A stretch of DNA of 58,395 nt from the NCBI GenBank assembly GCA_030426765.1, contig JAUHXV010000016.1:1-58395 (forward strand). Reading direction: 5' to 3'. Under the pieces are notes generated by a model that ran no database searches, was not told the DNA's origin, and saw only the letters and a program-made list of their open reading frames with translations. This stretch comes from Bacteroidia bacterium (GTDB taxonomy: Bacteria; Bacteroidota; Bacteroidia; Chitinophagales; Saprospiraceae). Below are positions 54,934 to 58,395 of this stretch, one piece after another. The translations under genes and the position numbers were made by a program. Within the stretch, counting starts at the first letter, position 1; each line of letters opens with the position of its first letter.

Positions 54934-57900
54934 ATGAATCAGGAAAAGAAATTAACACGAATTACCGGATGGATTGTCTTTGCGATTGCCATGGCGGTAT
55001 ATTTTGCCAGCGCCGAGCGAACCGGAAGTTTGTGGGATTGTGGTGAATTCGTTCTAGGCGCCTATAAACTCCAGGTGGTACACCCGCCCGGTGCGCCTTT
55101 GTTTCTCCTGATCGGAAGGCTATTCACCTGGTTCGCTGAGATCCTCAGCAACGACCCGCAGGATATCGCTTTTGCAGTCAATCTCATGTCCGGTGCCTGT
55201 ACAGCGCTGGCATCCGCCCTGGTGGCCTGGACAACAATCATTTTTGCCCGCCTGTCTATGGTAGGTCGTGAGGAGGCCCTCAATTTCGAACAAACAATGG
55301 TCGTCTGTGGAGCAGGTCTGACAGCGGGTCTGGCAACTGCATTTTCTACCTCTATCTGGTTTAGCGCCGTGGAAGGTGAAGTGTACGCCATGTCGACCAT
55401 GTTTACCACCCTGACCATCTGGGCAGCCGCTAAATGGTATGGAAAGGAAGACGATCCGTCGGCAGACAAGTGGCTGATCCTGGCTATTTACTTTGCCGGG
55501 TTATCGATTGGCGTCCACCTGCTGAGCTTGTTGGCCTTCCCGGCAATCGGATTGTTATACTATTTCAAAAAATACAAAACATTCTCCTTCGGTGGATTAT
55601 TTCTGGCTCTCTTCCTGGGCGCCATGATGATTCCGATCGTGCAGAAACTGATCATTGTGGGGATTCCCTCCCTGTGGTCTCAAATGGAACTCATGATGGT
55701 CAATGGCCTGGGCATGCCGGTGCACTCCGGTATTTTTCCAACCATTCTGATCATCGGAGCGATTTCGTTTTTCGGTATTCGATGGGCAAGAAAAAATAAT
55801 AACGGGCTAGCCGAACGACTGCTCGTCGCCATGGTTCTCCTGGTCATCAGCTTCTCCACTATCGGTGTGGTCGTGATTCGAGCCAATGCCAACACACCCA
55901 TCAATATGAATGCGCCGAGTGACGCGATGCGTCTGATTCCGTATCTCAACCGCGAACAATACGGAGAAAGACCGCTGCTGCGTGGACCCCACTATGATGC
56001 CTCTCCTGTGGATACCGAAAGAGAGGACCGTTACGGGTTGGTAGGCGACCGATATGAAGTTGTGGATCAAAAACTCACCTATATATATAATGATGAGGAT
56101 AAAATCCTCTTGCCGCGTATCAGCCACAGCGATGGTGCCCGTCCCGCACTGTACAGGCGTTGGATGGGGGATGAAAATGGCAAACCCACCATGGCGTTTA
56201 ACCTCGAATTCCTGTTCCGCTACCAAATCAACTGGATGTACTGGCGCTATTTTATGTGGAATTTTGTGGGCCGGGAAAACGGTCAGCAGGGCACTGAACC
56301 CTGGAATCCGAAAAGCGGCCATTGGCTGTCCGGAATCAATTTTATCGACAGCGCGCGATTGTACAACATGGATAGTCTCCCGGAGACGATCAAAAATGAC
56401 CAGACGCGAAATACCTATTATTTCCTTCCTCTGATCTTTGGATTGATCGGTCTGTTTTATCAGTATCGAAAACGCAAACGGGATTTTGTGAGCTTGCTGA
56501 TTCTCTTCCTGTTTACCGGTCTGGGCATTATTTTCTATTCTAATCAGCCGCCTAACGAACCACGTGAGCGGGATTACGTACTGGTCGGTTCATTCCTCAC
56601 CTTCTGTATGTGGATCGGAATGTGTGTGCCTGCTCTATACGAAATGGCCAAGTCAAAACTCACCGGTCTTAAAAACGCGACTCCATACCTGGCAACTGCC
56701 CTGGTGCTGTCTGCGCCGATCATTATGGCATTTGAAAATTTTGATGACCACAGTCGCCGTCACCACTATGCTTCCCGCGATTACGCGAGCAACTTCCTGG
56801 AGTCGCTCGATGAAAACGCGATCATGTTTACCTATGGTGACAATGACACCTATCCGCTGTGGTATGCACAGGAAGTGGAAGGCATACGTCGCGATGTGCG
56901 GATCGTCAACCTGAGTCTGATTGCTGTCGACTGGTATATTGAAGGCCTGCGAAGAAAAGTCAATGACTCCGCACCGATCAAACTGACGATCCCAAAGGAA
57001 AGTTATCGCGGAAACAAGCGCAACCAACTCTTCTTCCTTCCGGGGAAAAGTTCGCCAAATGAAATGCCTCTGGATCAGGCACTGCAGTTTATGGCCAAAG
57101 ACAATCCACAGAATATCCAGGGAACTGTTTTGGAAACGTATCTGCCTTCAAGAAATTTGTACATCCCTGTTGATCCTGCCAGAGCGTTGGCTTCGGGTAT
57201 CGTGGATCCGGAAGATGCACCGAATATTGTGTCGAAAATTCCACTGACGATTGACAAACAATATGTGACCAAAGATCAGCTCGCGGTGATGGATATCCTG
57301 ATGAGCAATTTCTATGATCGCTCCATTTATTTCTCTGTGACCTGCCAGGAATCCAAACTGATGAATGTGCATGATTACACGCAAATGGAAGGACTTGGAT
57401 TGCGCGTGGTTCCATTTTACACACCAAGCCAGAAAGAGTTTTACATCTATGGCAGCGGACGTGTGCATATCGACAAAGTGCATGACCGCGTGACCAATAA
57501 ATGGCGCTGGGGCAATTTTGATAAAATGCGTTTGTATGTGGATAATAGTTACGGCGCGAGTGTCCAGGCACATAAAATGATCATCTGGCGATCAGCAGAG
57601 CGCATGCTGGCCGCAGGAGAAATCCAAAAAGCGGTGGACATCACGGATGCGTATTTTGAAGGATTCCCACATATGAACTTCCCGTATGATGCGCGTACGT
57701 TGCCGCATATCAATATTTATATTGGCGCAGGCGAACTGGAGAAAGCGAAAAAACACATGCGTATTCTGGCGGAAGAATCTGCGGACTTTATGCAGTTCTT
57801 TGACTCACTGGATCAGGACGACCTTCGATCCGGATTTAGTCTGGATGCCCGACTCACCAATAATTCGGTCAGCGAATTACTGCGGATATCCAAGACGATG

Positions 57901-57972
57901 AATGACGAAGCCTTTGCAGAAGAGATGGAATCCATCCTGGGACCGTATGCCAATAATCCATTGCTTGAATAA
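54934..57972 (+). CDS. DUF2723 multi-pass membrane protein (protein O-mannosyltransferase-like)
   Basis: The protein has about 1,012 residues. The N-terminal DUF2723 region shows the family signature RTGSLWDCGEFVLGAYKLQV and HPPGAPLFLLIGRLF, followed by 10-12 hydrophobic segments (for example LILAIYFAGLSIGVHLLSLL, TYYFLPLIFGLIGLFYQY). The acidic residues near the first loop recall the catalytic region of GT-C type sugar transferases. The soluble C-terminal part (about 650-1010) includes ENAIMFTYGDNDTYPLWYAQ and TPR-like helices (EIQKAVDITDAYFEGFPH). Bacteroidota commonly O-glycosylate secreted proteins, so a role in modifying exported proteins is plausible but not shown. ATG 54934 is preferred over GTG 54913. 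rpiB follows after 5 bases. Confidence 0.88.
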   Translation: MNQEKKLTRITGWIVFAIAMAVYFASAERTGSLWDCGEFVLGAYKLQVVHPPGAPLFLLIGRLFTWFAEILSNDPQDIAFAVNLMSGACTALASALVAWTTIIFARLSMVGREEALNFEQTMVVCGAGLTAGLATAFSTSIWFSAVEGEVYAMSTMFTTLTIWAAAKWYGKEDDPSADKWLILAIYFAGLSIGVHLLSLLAFPAIGLLYYFKKYKTFSFGGLFLALFLGAMMIPIVQKLIIVGIPSLWSQMELMMVNGLGMPVHSGIFPTILIIGAISFFGIRWARKNNNGLAERLLVAMVLLVISFSTIGVVVIRANANTPINMNAPSDAMRLIPYLNREQYGERPLLRGPHYDASPVDTEREDRYGLVGDRYEVVDQKLTYIYNDEDKILLPRISHSDGARPALYRRWMGDENGKPTMAFNLEFLFRYQINWMYWRYFMWNFVGRENGQQGTEPWNPKSGHWLSGINFIDSARLYNMDSLPETIKNDQTRNTYYFLPLIFGLIGLFYQYRKRKRDFVSLLILFLFTGLGIIFYSNQPPNEPRERDYVLVGSFLTFCMWIGMCVPALYEMAKSKLTGLKNATPYLATALVLSAPIIMAFENFDDHSRRHHYASRDYASNFLESLDENAIMFTYGDNDTYPLWYAQEVEGIRRDVRIVNLSLIAVDWYIEGLRRKVNDSAPIKLTIPKESYRGNKRNQLFFLPGKSSPNEMPLDQALQFMAKDNPQNIQGTVLETYLPSRNLYIPVDPARALASGIVDPEDAPNIVSKIPLTIDKQYVTKDQLAVMDILMSNFYDRSIYFSVTCQESKLMNVHDYTQMEGLGLRVVPFYTPSQKEFYIYGSGRVHIDKVHDRVTNKWRWGNFDKMRLYVDNSYGASVQAHKMIIWRSAERMLAAGEIQKAVDITDAYFEGFPHMNFPYDARTLPHINIYIGAGELEKAKKHMRILAEESADFMQFFDSLDQDDLRSGFSLDARLTNNSVSELLRISKTMNDEAFAEEMESILGPYANNPLLE

Positions 57973-57977
57973 ATATC

Positions 57978-58395
57978 ATGGAAAATCAGAAAGAAGTAAA
58001 ATCAATCGCTATCGGAGCAGACCATGCCGGGTTTGACTATAAGAAGTCCATCATCCACTGGCTGAATCAAAATGGGTATACCGTTACGGATTCCGGACCG
58101 GATAGCGATGCTTCCGTGGATTATCCGGATCATGTGCATCCTGTAGCAGGAGCTGTCGAAAAAGGCGATGCCGATCTCGGGATCATCCTGTGCGGCTCCG
58201 GAAACGGAGCGGCGATGACGGCCAACAAGCACCAGGATATTCGGGCGGCGTTGTGTTGGAACAATGAACTCGCCTCGCTGGCGAGACAACACAATGATGC
58301 CAACATACTGTCCATCCCAGCTCGGTTTGTCTCCGAAGCAGAAGCTTTGTCCATGGTACAGACCTTTCTCGAAACGCCTTTTGAAGGTGGCCGAC
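57978..58395 (+). CDS. rpiB: Ribose-5-phosphate isomerase B, cut by the window end
   Basis: The frame opens with ATG at 57978 (MENQKEVKSIAIGADHAGFD) and has no stop before the end, giving 139 codons. RpiB is usually about 145-155 residues, so only a few are missing. The active-site pieces are visible: GADHAGFDYKKSII, DYPDHVHPVAGAVEKGDADL, the catalytic Cys in IILCGSGNGAAMTANK, and ARQHNDANIL. It interconverts ribose 5-phosphate and ribulose 5-phosphate. It lies 5 bases after the DUF2723 gene and is probably cotranscribed. Confidence 0.93.
   Translation, partial: MENQKEVKSIAIGADHAGFDYKKSIIHWLNQNGYTVTDSGPDSDASVDYPDHVHPVAGAVEKGDADLGIILCGSGNGAAMTANKHQDIRAALCWNNELASLARQHNDANILSIPARFVSEAEALSMVQTFLETPFEGGR

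Overview
The window looks like a chromosomal segment of a Bacteroidota bacterium, most likely in or near the Saprospiria. This rests on four signs: secreted proteins with type IX secretion (T9SS) type A tails or the related 'GFEV' C-terminal motif, sensor kinases with two-component propeller and Y_Y_Y domains, LytTR regulators, and -7 boxes matching the Bacteroidota consensus TAnnTTTG. No phage, transposase or CRISPR array is visible.

Layout. (1) 1-1701: the tail of a dockerin-like surface protein, a tRNA-Asn with its own promoter and terminator, then a cluster of short hairpin-forming repeats (a tandem array of four 41-bp units plus two single copies) around one intact and one broken GIY-YIG nuclease gene. 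(2) 1675-21427: secreted repeat proteins alternate with signalling genes: a BNR/VPS10-like propeller protein, two tail-fibre-like proteins related to each other, a small lipoprotein, an FG-GAP/ASPIC protein with a T9SS tail, a LytTR regulator with a propeller kinase, a TPR hybrid kinase with an AraC output, and a LytS-like kinase with a LytTR regulator. (3) 21444-24079: housekeeping-type genes (fatty acid hydroxylase family, DUF1801/YdeI protein, rlmN). (4) 24288-41070: a 16.8-kb minus-strand operon of four secreted proteins, led by a protein of about 3,872 residues with four regular beta-helix modules of 536-537 residues and eight CARDB-like domains. A propeller kinase/LuxR regulator pair (41266-44938) is transcribed divergently from it. 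(5) 44968-58395: a glycosyltransferase, a helical lipoprotein, a three-gene 2-oxoglutarate:ferredoxin oxidoreductase operon, a methyltransferase, a GNAT acetyltransferase, RNase HII, an OmpA-family protein, a DUF2723 membrane protein and the start of rpiB.

How it fits together. Four signal transduction units lie within 38 kb, and several sit directly beside genes for large surface proteins. The likely theme is environmentally controlled building of the cell surface. The two most notable items are the giant four-gene operon, which looks like a single-polypeptide architecture split into separately exported pieces with no visible T9SS tail, and the hairpin repeats next to GIY-YIG genes, whose stems change in sequence between copies but keep pairing.

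All product names come from motif reading. No database search or structure prediction was run. Start codons were chosen by eye, and alternatives are noted.
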